Shown one piece after another: positions 25,768 to 34,845 of a DNA stretch of 64,000 nucleotides. Positions within the stretch are counted from its first letter, which is position 1. Each line of letters starts with the position of its first letter. Under the pieces are notes generated by a model, which did no database searches, had not been told where the DNA came from, and worked only from the letters and a program-made list of their open reading frames with translations. The DNA comes from Caulobacter segnis (GTDB taxonomy: Bacteria > Pseudomonadota > Alphaproteobacteria > Caulobacterales > Caulobacteraceae): assembly GCF_003243465.1 (NCBI RefSeq), contig NZ_QFQZ01000002.1:62001-126000 (forward strand). The letters are read 5' to 3'. The position numbers and the translations under genes are program-made.

Positions 25768-25950
25768 ATGACCCGCAAGACCCAAACCGAGCCGGTTGTC
25801 GAGGCCGACGCCTATTACGCCGTCGTCCTGCGCGAACGCGCCGTGCTGCCCCACCAGACCCTCGCCCCGCGCGAGGAGCCCTACGAGATGCGCGGCCGCC
25901 TCCTTCAGGCGGTCCATGAAAGCGTCGCGAGCTTCGAGAAGATCGGCTGA
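25768..25950 (+). CDS. Small fibre-cluster protein, 60 aa
   Basis: Starts 8 nt after the previous stop with an AGGAGG site. An acidic/basic helical protein with no family I recognise. It lies between two fibre genes, so a connector or chaperone role is possible. Confidence 0.55.
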   Translation: MTRKTQTEPVVEADAYYAVVLRERAVLPHQTLAPREEPYEMRGRLLQAVHESVASFEKIG

Positions 25951-25952
25951 TC

Positions 25953-27998
25953 ATGGGCCAGGCCAACCTCTACAAGGTCACCGACGACACCGTCCTGACG
26001 CCTGAATATCTGAACAGCCTCCTGGGCGACATCGACACGCGGATCCGTGGCGTCGAAGCCATCCGCGCGAAGCTGGCCAGCGCGATCTCGGACCTGCAGG
26101 CGGTTGGCCTGGCCCGTATCAACGACACCGTTGCGCCTCTCATCGCCCAGGTTCAGGCCGACGTCGCCGAGGTCCAGGAGAACCTCGCCGGCGTGACCGA
26201 GCAGATCGAGCAGCTGCTCCAGGGCGCGGTGCCGGCCGCCAGCATCGTCGAAAACGCGACGCGGGTGTTCGTGACCCCGGAGCAGCGGGCGCGCATTGGC
26301 GAGACGGCCGCCGCGATCGCGACCCTGCAGCAGACGGTATCGACCACGATCACCGACGCGATCGCTGCGCTGGCGCCCAAGGCCGACGCGGATCTCAGCG
26401 GAACGGTCGCCTTGGTCACGGAGATCACGCCACCGATTCTCGACGGCGATCAGGCCAACTGGAACCCCGACAACCTGCGTCACGCGACCACCGTCCGGAT
26501 CGCCTCGTCCAAACGCGTCACGATCTCAGGCCTGGCGGCCGGCCGCTCGGGCGAGCTCAAGATCCTCGACAACGTCGGCACTTTCGACGTGACCCTGGCG
26601 ACCGAGGCCCCGGCCTCGGCCTCGGGCAATCGCTTCGCCCTGGGCGAAGACCATGTCCTTCGCCCGGGCCAGTCGCTGATGCTGCGCTACGTCGCCGCCT
26701 CTGCCCGCTGGCGCGCGATCGCCAACAACGCACGCTCGAGCGCGCCTCCCGGCATGAGGGCGCAGTTCGACATCGCCCCGCCCGCGCCCTGGCTCCCGCT
26801 CCAGGGGGGCGCCATCCTCAACGCGAGCTATCCCAAACTCGCCCAGGTCCACAGCGTTGACGCAGGTTTGGCCGCCGCCACGAGCAGCCTGAACTGGTCG
26901 GCGCTGCCCGGGCTCGACACCTTGCTCCCCGGCGCTGTCTGCATCGGCCTGGCCAAAGGCCTTGGCTTCTACTGGGCCGTCTTCTGGCGTTCGGAGACTG
27001 GAGGGACGCACGCCCTTCAGGTCTATCGGACCGCCAACATGCTCCTGGGGCCGTGGAGCAAGGTCCTCGAAGAGCACGACGTGACGGCGGGCCAAGCTCT
27101 AGGCTATTCGGCCGATCACGCCGTGGCCCTGGGCGCGCGGCAGATCGAGTTTTCACCCACGCAAGGTGCCTTCGCCTTCGGCAACACCTTGGTGGTCCTT
27201 TCCGCCACTACCTGCACGGCCAAAAGGGCGTTCTTCCCCTCAAGCTTCTGGGATCAGACCACGTCCAAGGCGGTCTGCTATGTTCCCCCGAGCGCCAAGT
27301 GGCTGTTTGCGGATTTCAAGGTCAATGGCGCGCTAGGCCAAGTCTTAAACCTCGCGTCGGATCAAGCCGACACCTCCGGCACGGCCCAGACCCGAATGGC
27401 CGCGGGCGCATCGATCAAGAAGCTCGCCTGGTGGGACGGGCGGGTCTGGGCCATGAACGCCCTCAATAAGGACGTGATCCCGGTTTTTTGCAGTTTCGAC
27501 GAAGGCCTTAACTGGTCGGGTGCCGGGACGGGTGTATTGGGCGCCGTCACGTCAGGACCGAACACCAGCGTCGACCTTGCCGTCGTCAACGATCGGCTAT
27601 GCGTGATGTTCTCCGGGTCCTTCGCCTACGGAGCCTCCCTGTTCATCTCTTCGCCGGACCGTTCGTCGTTCGAGCCCAACACCTCCGACGCCGTCTTTGG
27701 CGTCCTCTCCATGCCTGGCGCCCATGGCGACTACATGCTGGTGCTTAACGTCAACTCCGGCCTCAGCTACCGGCCCCGCTCGGGCGGTGCGTGGAAGCCG
27801 CTGACCGCGGACCAATTCTTCAGCTACCCCTCCCCCATGCATCCCGCCGGGTTCGTGTTCGACGAGCTCAACAACACCGTCTGGTCGATCAGCGCGTCAG
27901 GCCAGGCGTCGCGTGTCGTTCTCTCGCCCGATCCCAAGACGATGGCCGTCCTGCCCACCGTGACGACGACCCCGCCCACCTATGTCTATGGAGGCTGA
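25953..27998 (+). CDS. Tail fibre with sialidase-like beta-propeller C-terminus
   Basis: 681 aa. The N-terminal 150 residues are helical and coiled-coil-like (AKLASAISDLQAVGLARIND, ETAAAIATLQQTVSTTITDAI). The last 400 residues show repeated beta blades and one Asp-box-like motif (SFDEGLNWSG). Phage receptor-binding fibres often use such propellers. No catalytic sialidase residues could be assigned, so carbohydrate binding is the safer call. Confidence 0.68.
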   Translation: MGQANLYKVTDDTVLTPEYLNSLLGDIDTRIRGVEAIRAKLASAISDLQAVGLARINDTVAPLIAQVQADVAEVQENLAGVTEQIEQLLQGAVPAASIVENATRVFVTPEQRARIGETAAAIATLQQTVSTTITDAIAALAPKADADLSGTVALVTEITPPILDGDQANWNPDNLRHATTVRIASSKRVTISGLAAGRSGELKILDNVGTFDVTLATEAPASASGNRFALGEDHVLRPGQSLMLRYVAASARWRAIANNARSSAPPGMRAQFDIAPPAPWLPLQGGAILNASYPKLAQVHSVDAGLAAATSSLNWSALPGLDTLLPGAVCIGLAKGLGFYWAVFWRSETGGTHALQVYRTANMLLGPWSKVLEEHDVTAGQALGYSADHAVALGARQIEFSPTQGAFAFGNTLVVLSATTCTAKRAFFPSSFWDQTTSKAVCYVPPSAKWLFADFKVNGALGQVLNLASDQADTSGTAQTRMAAGASIKKLAWWDGRVWAMNALNKDVIPVFCSFDEGLNWSGAGTGVLGAVTSGPNTSVDLAVVNDRLCVMFSGSFAYGASLFISSPDRSSFEPNTSDAVFGVLSMPGAHGDYMLVLNVNSGLSYRPRSGGAWKPLTADQFFSYPSPMHPAGFVFDELNNTVWSISASGQASRVVLSPDPKTMAVLPTVTTTPPTYVYGG

Positions 27999-28000
27999 GC

Positions 28001-28498
28001 ATGTTCATCGCCAAGACCGATAGCGCCGGCGTCTGGCAGGGCGAAATTTCGGAAGTCGCCGACGACGCCGTCTGCCCGGCTGGCTGGCGCATCGTCTCGG
28101 CCGCGCCGCCGATGCTCGCCCCGGGCCAGGTCGCCGCCTGGGCAGGCTCGGCCTGGGAGATCGTGCCTGAGGCTGAGCGGCCGACCTCGCTCTCGAAAAC
28201 GCCCCTCCGGATCGCCAAGATCGACTTTTCCCGACTGTTCACCACTGACGAGCTGGTCGCCTACCTGGCGCTTGAGGCGCAAGCCAAGAGCCTGACGCCG
28301 GCCGACTTCGCTGACCCGACAAAGACGGCCCTCGTTCAGGCCGCCGTGATGTTCGCGAAGTTCGGCATGCTGCCCGACCTGATCGAACTCGATCACCCCG
28401 AGACGATCGCCGGCGTCAGCCAGGTCCTCGTCGCCAACGGCGTCTTGACGGCCGCCGAGGCGGCGCGGATCCTCGCCAACGTCCCGCCGAGCGCCTAG
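28001..28498 (+). CDS. Fibre-cluster protein, 165 aa
   Basis: Starts 3 nt after the fibre stop. The N-terminus (ADDAVCPAGWRIVSAAPPM) resembles small tail-fibre accessory proteins. The C-terminal half is helical (LFTTDELVAYLALEAQAK). Possibly a fibre assembly protein, in the position of P2 G; low certainty on function. Confidence 0.55.
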   Translation: MFIAKTDSAGVWQGEISEVADDAVCPAGWRIVSAAPPMLAPGQVAAWAGSAWEIVPEAERPTSLSKTPLRIAKIDFSRLFTTDELVAYLALEAQAKSLTPADFADPTKTALVQAAVMFAKFGMLPDLIELDHPETIAGVSQVLVANGVLTAAEAARILANVPPSA

Positions 28499-28574
28499 CA
28501 CCCCGTCGAGACCCTTTCGCCGACCGACGATCGCGCGTCCCCCATTGTGCGCGATCGTCACCGTGCCTTTCGTG

Positions 28575-28597
28575 GTTTGATCCGCGCCCCGGTAAAC
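28575..28597. promoter_or_regulatory. Late-activator dyad 5, before V
   Basis: GTTTG-N13-TAAAC, one mismatch from the consensus, followed by GAAGCGCGCG. Its centre is 57 bp before V. It would drive the V-W-FI-FII-E-T-U-D operon. Confidence 0.68.
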
Positions 28598-28642
28598 GAA
28601 GCGCGCGCGCATGGCTTGGCCGCCTTGGCCATCGTGCCGGCG

Positions 28643-29185
28643 ATGACCAGCCCCGCTGAAACCGACCGCCGCCTGGGCGACCTGCTGCGCTACGGCACGG
28701 TGTGTGAAGTGGCCGGCGCGCATTGCCGCGTGAAGCTGGACGAGGGTTTCGAGACCGACTGGATCAAGATGCCGATGATCCGAGCCGGCTCCATTCGGAT
28801 CTGGGCCCCCTTCGCAAACGGCGAGGAAGTCTCTCTCGTCTGCCCTGACGGCGACATTGCCGCAGCGACCATCCACGCCAGCCACGCCTCGGACGACTAC
28901 CCCGCCCCCCTCGATCCCGCACAGACCCGCATCGATTGGGCCGATGGGTCCTGGATCGGCTACGACCCGGGCGCCGGCGACTTCACGGTACAGCTCGTTG
29001 CGGGCGCGGTGCGCCTGGTGGCGCCCGGCGGCCTGGCCATCGACGCCGACGTCGAGGTTCGGGGCAAGCTGCACGCGACGGCCGAGATCTCGTCCGACAT
29101 TGATCTGACGGCCTCGGGCGTCTCTCTGGTGGATCACGATCACGTCGAGACCGGCGCGCTCACCAAGAAGCCGCGCCGCCAATGA
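28643..29185 (+). CDS. V: Baseplate spike protein V
   Basis: 180 aa. RLGDLLRYGTVCEVAGAHCRVKLDE is the gpV OB-fold, followed by EEVSLVCPDGDIAAATI and a beta-helix-like C-terminus ending with a DHDHVETG tip-like motif. It forms the membrane-piercing spike. In P2, V and W lie between S and J; here they follow the fibre genes. Confidence 0.9.
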   Translation: MTSPAETDRRLGDLLRYGTVCEVAGAHCRVKLDEGFETDWIKMPMIRAGSIRIWAPFANGEEVSLVCPDGDIAAATIHASHASDDYPAPLDPAQTRIDWADGSWIGYDPGAGDFTVQLVAGAVRLVAPGGLAIDADVEVRGKLHATAEISSDIDLTASGVSLVDHDHVETGALTKKPRRQ

Positions 29186-29556
29186 GGGGCATCGACCGCG
29201 ACACCGGCCAGCCGATCTCGGGCCCCGCCTATCTCCGCCAGCGCATCGCCAATGTCCTGACGACCGCGATCGGCTCCAGCGTGATGCGCCGCGACTACGG
29301 GTCCGAGATCCCGGCGATGATCGACATGGTCGTCAATCCCGCGAACGTCCTGCTGCTGTACGGCGCGATCGCCGGCGCGCTCCAGCGCTGGGTCGGCGAC
29401 TTCAAGCTTACGCGCGTGGAGCTGCTGCGCGGCCAGCAGCCCGGCCAGTTCGTGTTGGCCCTCGAGGGCCAGGAAACTGGCCAGTCCGCCACACCCGAAC
29501 CCACCCAAATTTCCGTCCCGCTGCGCATCACCGCGACGGGCCTGACCACGGCTTAA
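29182..29556 (+). CDS. W: Baseplate protein W (gp25-like)
   Basis: 124 aa. The gp25/W core is visible: ISGPAYLRQRIANVLTTAIGS, RRDYGSEIP and NVLLLYGAIAGALQRW. It overlaps the V stop by 4 nt. Confidence 0.92.
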   Translation: MRGIDRDTGQPISGPAYLRQRIANVLTTAIGSSVMRRDYGSEIPAMIDMVVNPANVLLLYGAIAGALQRWVGDFKLTRVELLRGQQPGQFVLALEGQETGQSATPEPTQISVPLRITATGLTTA

Positions 29557-29565
29557 GGAGCGACC

Positions 29566-30708
29566 ATGTCCGAAGAGTACAATCACGGCGTCCGCGTGCT
29601 CGAGGTGAAGACCGGCGGGCGCACGCTGCGCACCATCGCGACCGCCATCATCGGCTTGGTGGCCACGGGTCCAGCGGCCGACGCGGCCATGTTCCCGGCC
29701 AACCAGCTGGTGGTCATCAATGGCGGCAACATCGATGCGGCCATCGCCGCCGCAGGCGCCACCGGTACGCTGCGCGGCAGCCTGCAGGCGATCGCCAACC
29801 AGGCTTCGACCTTCGTGATCGTCGGCCGAGCCGTCCAGGGCGCCGCGCCGATCGACACCGTCGACAAGGCTGTCGTTGCGATGATCAAGCAGCTCCGCGT
29901 CGCCGAGGCCCTGGTCGGCTACAAGCCGCGGATCATCGGAGCGCCCGGCCTGGACACCGAGGCGGTGACGACCGAGCTGGCCCTGACGGCCGCCAAGCTG
30001 AGAGGTCGCGCCTACGCTTCCTGCAACGGCGCGAACACCGTCGCCTCCATCCTCACCTATCGGGCCAAGTTCTCCGCTCGCGAGCTGATGTTGATCGCCG
30101 GCGACTTCACCGCCGATAGCGGCGCGGTCACGGTCAACGGGGTCGCCACCGCCCTGGGCCTTCGCGCGAAGATCGACCAGACGATCGGCTGGAACAAAAC
30201 CATCTCCAACGTGCCGGTGGCGGCCGTCACCGGGATCGCCAACCCGTTCTTCTTCGACCTGCAGGACAGCAGCACCGACGTCGGAGCCCTGAACGCCGCC
30301 GGCGTGACCTGCCTGGTCAATTTCGACGGAGCGTTGCGGTTCTGGGGCTCGCGTACCTGCTCTAGCGATCCGGACTTCGTGTTTGAGAGCGCGGTCGCCA
30401 CCGCCCAGGTCCTCGCCGACACCTGCGCTCGCGGGCTGGCCGCCTATGTCGATGGGCCGATCACGCCCTCCATGGCGCGCGATGCCATCGAGGAGATCAA
30501 CACCTTTGGCCGCCGCCTGAAGACCAGCGGGCTGCTCATCGACTGCAAGGCCTATCTGCCCGAGAGCAATACCGCCGAAACGCTGTCGGCCGGCGGCTTG
30601 CGCATCGGCTACCGGTTCACGCCGACCCCGCCGCTGGAGGACCTGACCCTGCAGCAGGAGATCACCGAAGAGTTTCTGTCCGACTTCGCCGCTCAGGTCG
30701 CCGCCTGA
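29566..30708 (+). CDS. FI: Tail sheath protein FI
   Basis: 380 aa, as expected for the contractile sheath subunit of P2-like phages. Visible markers: NHGVRVLEVKTGGRTLRTIAT, GLVATGPAADAAMFPANQ, DGALRFWGSRTCSSDPDF and FITPSMAR-like region (DGPITPSMARDAIEEIN). It establishes the tail as contractile (myovirus). Confidence 0.95.
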   Translation: MSEEYNHGVRVLEVKTGGRTLRTIATAIIGLVATGPAADAAMFPANQLVVINGGNIDAAIAAAGATGTLRGSLQAIANQASTFVIVGRAVQGAAPIDTVDKAVVAMIKQLRVAEALVGYKPRIIGAPGLDTEAVTTELALTAAKLRGRAYASCNGANTVASILTYRAKFSARELMLIAGDFTADSGAVTVNGVATALGLRAKIDQTIGWNKTISNVPVAAVTGIANPFFFDLQDSSTDVGALNAAGVTCLVNFDGALRFWGSRTCSSDPDFVFESAVATAQVLADTCARGLAAYVDGPITPSMARDAIEEINTFGRRLKTSGLLIDCKAYLPESNTAETLSAGGLRIGYRFTPTPPLEDLTLQQEITEEFLSDFAAQVAA

Positions 30709-30768
30709 CGCCAAAACCGGCGCGGGTGACCGCTCGCGCCGTCCTCTCCCCTGCTTTGGAGCGCCCCT

Positions 30769-31281
30769 ATGAGCAAGCTTCCCTCGAAGCTGATGATGAT
30801 GAACACGTTCCTGAACGGCTACGGCTACGGGGGCGAGGCCAAGGTGGTGAAGCCGCCGCCGCTGAAGTTCATGACCGACAAGCACAACACCGAGATCGGC
30901 CCGATCAACTACCGTAACGGCCAGATCGACGAGCTGAAGCTGGAATACACCCTGGCCGGCTTGGTGGTGCAGTCGATCCGCGCCATGGGCGCGACCGCCA
31001 TCGATGGCGTCCAGCTTCGCTTCACTGGCGCCTACCAGCGGCCCGACACCGGCGAGACGTCGCAGGCCGAGATCGTCGTTCGCGGCCAGCAGAACGAGTG
31101 GGACCCGGGCGACGCCGAGGTCGGCAAGGACACCGAGCACAAGTACGTGGTCGACTGCGTCTACTACAAGCTGACGATCGACGGCGTCGAAGAGGCCGAA
31201 ATCGACAAGCTCAACCGCCTGATCAAGATCGGCGGCGTCGATCTCACCGCCAAGCTGCGCCAGGCCGCCGGCGGCGTCTGA
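30769..31281 (+). CDS. FII: Major tail tube protein FII
   Basis: 170 aa. Start PSKLMMMNTFLNG, then PPLKFMTDKHNTE and KYVVDCVYYKLTIDG are typical of gpFII. It forms the inner tube under the sheath. Confidence 0.94.
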   Translation: MSKLPSKLMMMNTFLNGYGYGGEAKVVKPPPLKFMTDKHNTEIGPINYRNGQIDELKLEYTLAGLVVQSIRAMGATAIDGVQLRFTGAYQRPDTGETSQAEIVVRGQQNEWDPGDAEVGKDTEHKYVVDCVYYKLTIDGVEEAEIDKLNRLIKIGGVDLTAKLRQAAGGV

Positions 31282-31402
31282 TCCCCCTTCACCGACAACG
31301 CGGGCGGCGTGCGCTCCGGGGCTCACGAGGGAGCTTTCCCGCGCCGCCGGCGGGGCCAGGCGCTGACGTCCCCGCCTGGCGACCAAAAGCAACGAGGCTT
31401 CC

Positions 31403-31699
31403 ATGACCGACACAGCTTCCGATTTCGTCGACGTTCCCCTGAAGAGGCCGCTGGTGCGCGGCGAGACGACTTACACCACGGTCCGCCTGCGCAAGCCGGG
31501 CGGCAGCGAACTGCACGGCCTATCGCTCGTGCCGCTGCTGCAGATGGACGTGAAGGACGTGCAGACCCTTCTGCCGCGTATCAGCAATCCTGTGGTCCAC
31601 CGGGGTGACTTCGCCGGCGACAAGCCGGCGATCGACGTGGCGGACCTCGTGAAAATGGCCAGCGAGGTGGCGGGTTTTTTGCTCGGGACGGACAATTAG
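31403..31699 (+). CDS. E: Tail assembly chaperone E
   Basis: 98 aa (DVPLKRPLVRGETTYTTVRLRK start, LVPLLQMDVKDVQTLLPRIS). In P2, E is made alone or extended into E' by a -1 frameshift. The slippery heptamer is present here 18 bp before the stop codon. The product helps assemble the tube on the tape measure. Confidence 0.9.
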   Translation: MTDTASDFVDVPLKRPLVRGETTYTTVRLRKPGGSELHGLSLVPLLQMDVKDVQTLLPRISNPVVHRGDFAGDKPAIDVADLVKMASEVAGFLLGTDN

Positions 31700-31857
31700 T
31701 CGGTCTCCCTGAAAGCACCGACGAGGCGATGGCCGACATCGTGGCGGTCTTCGGATGGCCGCCGGCCGGCGTCGTCGAGACGGTGCCCGAGATTGTCCGA
31801 TGGCGATCGATGGCCATCGATCGCTGGCGCAAAATGAACGGCATCAAGGAAGACTGA
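31403..31857 (+). CDS. E': Frameshifted tail assembly chaperone E+E'
   Basis: A -1 shift on T-TTT-TTG at 31675-31681, in the correct frame phase, extends E past its TAG to a TGA at 31855-31857. The extension (ESTDEAMADIVAVFGWPPAGV, ending WRKMNGIKED) is the typical small GpE-type protein. The stop lies directly before the tape measure start at 31859, as in P2. Confidence 0.88.
31675..31681 (+). promoter_or_regulatory. -1 ribosomal frameshift heptamer in E
   Basis: T TTT TTG with the zero-frame codons GGT-TTT-TTG, the same heptamer known from P2 E/E'. I did not identify a convincing pseudoknot downstream. Confidence 0.85.
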
Positions 31858-31858
31858 C

Positions 31859-34339
31859 GTGGCCGACCGCAGCATGCGCCTGGAGATCATCCTGGCTGGT
31901 GTCGAGCGCATCACCGCTCCCTTCAACAAGGCGGGCCAGGCCTCCAAGAATCTGACCAAGGACCTGAAGGCCGCCCGCGACCGCCTCTCGGACCTGGAAA
32001 AGACCCAGCGCAGTCTCACCGGCTTTCAGAAGCTCGAGCAGGACATTGTGGCCACCGGCGCGGAAATGAAGAAGGCGCGGGCTACCGCCGCCGCGCTCGA
32101 GCGCCAGTTTGACGAGACCGCCAAGCCGACCAAGCGTCTCATGAACGAGACGGCGAAGGCCGCAGATGCCGTCGCCAAGCTCGAGGCCAAACAGCGCGAG
32201 CAGGTCACCCGCCTCGAGCAGGTCAAGGGAAAGCTGCAGGCGGCCGGGTTCGAGACTGGTGACATGGCCCGCGCCCAGGACAAGCTGCACGACCAGGTCC
32301 GGGAGGCCAACCGGGCTCTGGACGCCCAGAAGGGCAAGCTCGAGGAACTGGCCGAGCGCCAGGCCCGACACGCCAAGGCCAGCCGTATCATTGCGGCCGG
32401 CGGCGGTCGCGCCGGCAAGGCTCTGGCTGTCAGCGCCGTGGCCGGCGCTGGGGCTTTGGGCGTCGAGCGCGCGATCGAGGTTCCGGCGCGCCCGGCCATG
32501 AACTACGAGGACGCCCTGGCCGATATCAACAAGGTGGTCGACTTCAAGAACCACCAGGAGGCCGACGCGTTCGGCCGTCGCTTGCTGGACACCAGCACCG
32601 ACATGCCCGGTATGCAGGCCGAGGAGCTCGCCACGATCGCGGCCGCTGCCGGTCGTTCTCAAATCGCCAAGACCGAACTGATCACGTTCACCGAGGACGC
32701 GGCGAAGATGGGCGTCGCCTTCGACGTCGCAGCCGAAGACGCCGGCTCGATGATGGCGACCTGGCGCACGGCGTTCGACCTGACACAGCCCAAGGTCCGT
32801 GAGCTCGCCGACCAGATCAACGCGCTCACCAACAGGTTCGGCGGCAGTGCCGGCAATGTGTCGTCGATAGTCACCCGGATCGGCGTGCTGGGCGAAGTCG
32901 CCGGCGTCAGCGCCGCCCAGACGGCCGCCATGGGCGCGATGCTCGATAAGCTCGGGATCCAGGAGGAGATAAGCGCGACCGGGATCAAGAACCTGCTGCT
33001 CACCCTTACTAAGGGGACGGCGGCAACCAAGGATCAACAGGCCGCCTTCAAGGCGCTCGGTCTCAACGCCGAGCAGGTCTCAAAGGACATGCAGAAGAAC
33101 GCCGGCGCGACCATCGAGTCCGTCCTGGAGCGCATCGGCAAGCTGCCCAAGGACAAGCAGGCCGGGTTGCTGACCGACCTCTTCGGCTCGGAATCGGTGG
33201 CGGCGATCGCTCCGATGCTGACCCAGCTCGATCAGTTGAAGGCGCGGCTGCAGCTGGTCGGCGACGCGACCGCCTACACGGGGTCGATGAACAAGGAATA
33301 CCTGGCGCGGATCGCGACGACGTCGGGCGCGGTCGGCTTGGCGAATAACGGCCTGCAGGCGATCAACATCGAGATGGGGCAGAAGCTACTGCCGATCATC
33401 ACGGCCGGCGCGACCAAGGTGGCGGCGATCGCCAAGAACTTCCGCGCCTGGACCCATGAGCACCCCAAATTGGCCCAGCTGCTGGCCAAGGGCGCCGTGG
33501 TGGTCGGCGTTTTCGTCGCCGCTGTCGCCGCCATCGCCCTGGTCGTCGCGCCGATCCTGGCTTTCCTTGCCGCCCTGGGCGGGGCCGCCGCAGCGCTCGG
33601 CGTGACAGTCGGCGCCCTCGCGAGCACGATCGCGGCGGTCGTCGCCATCATTGGGGTCGGTATCGTCGCCGTCATCGGCTTGGTGAAGGGCTGGCACCAG
33701 CTCGTTCCGATCGTGGGAGCCGTCTGGGCGGGCGTCGTCCAGCACTTTCGGGAGGCCGTCGCGTTCATCACCAAGCTGAGCGTGGTCTTTTACGAGGCCG
33801 GCAAGCACCTGATGTCGGGTCTCGTCCAGGGCATCGGCAGCGGGCTCGGCCAGGTGAAGGACACGATCTTCAACGCCGGCGGAAAGATCGTGGCCTGGTT
33901 CAAGGAAAAGCTCGGGATCCACTCTCCCTCTCGGGTCTTCGCGGGCCTGGGCGGCTTCGTCATGGCGGGCCTGGACAAGGGCCTCGAGGACGGCCAGGCC
34001 GCCCCCCTGGCCCGGGTGCGCGCGATCGCCGGAGGACTTGCCGACCATTTCAGCCGCGCCGCGCCGAGGCTGGCGCACGTCGCGGGCGCCGCCGCCTTGG
34101 TCGCCACCAGCGCCAGCGGCCAGGCCGCGGTCTCCGCTCCGCCGGCGGGCATGCGGCCCGGCGCCCAGGCCGCCGCCGGCGGCGCGCCGCCGATCGTCAT
34201 CAACATCACCATCAACGCCGCGCCCGGGCAGGACGATTCGCAGCTGGCAAAGCTGGTCGGTGACCACGTCGCCGGCGCGGTCAACAAGGCCCTCGCGCCG
34301 ACGCGCAGGAACGCCCAATACGAGGACGGCTGGGTCTGA
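31859..34339 (+). CDS. T: Tape measure protein T
   Basis: 826 aa, GTG start. An N-terminal coiled coil (about residues 15-165), then FGGSAGNVSSIVTRIGVLG, typical of the TP901/P2 tape-measure domain. A hydrophobic block (about 540-620; several membrane-like helices) and a GIHSPSRVFAGLGG motif near 690 follow. It sets tail length and is ejected into the host membrane. The stop overlaps U by 1 nt. Confidence 0.93.
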   Translation: MADRSMRLEIILAGVERITAPFNKAGQASKNLTKDLKAARDRLSDLEKTQRSLTGFQKLEQDIVATGAEMKKARATAAALERQFDETAKPTKRLMNETAKAADAVAKLEAKQREQVTRLEQVKGKLQAAGFETGDMARAQDKLHDQVREANRALDAQKGKLEELAERQARHAKASRIIAAGGGRAGKALAVSAVAGAGALGVERAIEVPARPAMNYEDALADINKVVDFKNHQEADAFGRRLLDTSTDMPGMQAEELATIAAAAGRSQIAKTELITFTEDAAKMGVAFDVAAEDAGSMMATWRTAFDLTQPKVRELADQINALTNRFGGSAGNVSSIVTRIGVLGEVAGVSAAQTAAMGAMLDKLGIQEEISATGIKNLLLTLTKGTAATKDQQAAFKALGLNAEQVSKDMQKNAGATIESVLERIGKLPKDKQAGLLTDLFGSESVAAIAPMLTQLDQLKARLQLVGDATAYTGSMNKEYLARIATTSGAVGLANNGLQAINIEMGQKLLPIITAGATKVAAIAKNFRAWTHEHPKLAQLLAKGAVVVGVFVAAVAAIALVVAPILAFLAALGGAAAALGVTVGALASTIAAVVAIIGVGIVAVIGLVKGWHQLVPIVGAVWAGVVQHFREAVAFITKLSVVFYEAGKHLMSGLVQGIGSGLGQVKDTIFNAGGKIVAWFKEKLGIHSPSRVFAGLGGFVMAGLDKGLEDGQAAPLARVRAIAGGLADHFSRAAPRLAHVAGAAALVATSASGQAAVSAPPAGMRPGAQAAAGGAPPIVINITINAAPGQDDSQLAKLVGDHVAGAVNKALAPTRRNAQYEDGWV

Positions 34340-34845
34340 TGTCGAACATGTTCGCGCTGGGCGACTTCGTCTTCAGCCTCGAGACGATGCTGCCCCAGGA
34401 GCTCAACCGCCGCACCGATTGGCGCTACGCGCGCAACACGCGTCAGCAGGCCCGATCCGCCGCGCAATATCTTGGCCCGGGCGATGACCGGTTATCGCTC
34501 GCCGGCGACCTGGTGCCGACGCTGGCCGGCGACGCCTCCTCGCTCAACCGGCTCCGCACCCTGGCGGCCAGGGGCGAGGCGCAGCCGCTGGTCGGCGGGG
34601 ATGGTACGGTGTTCGGGGCCTTCCTGATCGTCGGGCTCGACGAGCGGCGCGGCTATCTGCAGACCGACGGAACCGCCCTCCGTTATGACTTCATGCTCGA
34701 CCTCGAGGCCGTCGACGACGCCGACGCACTCGCCGGCCGGGTCGAGAAGAGCTACTTCGACGAAACGGTCGACGTGGACGACGCGGAAAAGGACGTCCTT
34801 TCCGAGGACGAGAAGGCTCTCCTGGCCGAAGGCGGGCTGGTCTGA
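34339..34845 (+). CDS. U: Tail protein U
   Basis: 168 aa. LGDFVFSLETMLPQELNRRTDWRYARNTR and YLQTDGTALRYDFMLDLE are characteristic. The C-terminal 30 residues are acidic. Part of the baseplate-proximal tail; overlaps D by 1 nt. Confidence 0.9.
   Translation: MSNMFALGDFVFSLETMLPQELNRRTDWRYARNTRQQARSAAQYLGPGDDRLSLAGDLVPTLAGDASSLNRLRTLAARGEAQPLVGGDGTVFGAFLIVGLDERRGYLQTDGTALRYDFMLDLEAVDDADALAGRVEKSYFDETVDVDDAEKDVLSEDEKALLAEGGLV

Noticed and set aside
29140..31413. 757-codon minus-strand frame opposite W, FI and FII
   Set aside because: Shadow of three well-recognised tail genes; composition rich in Gly/Arg/Asp/His.
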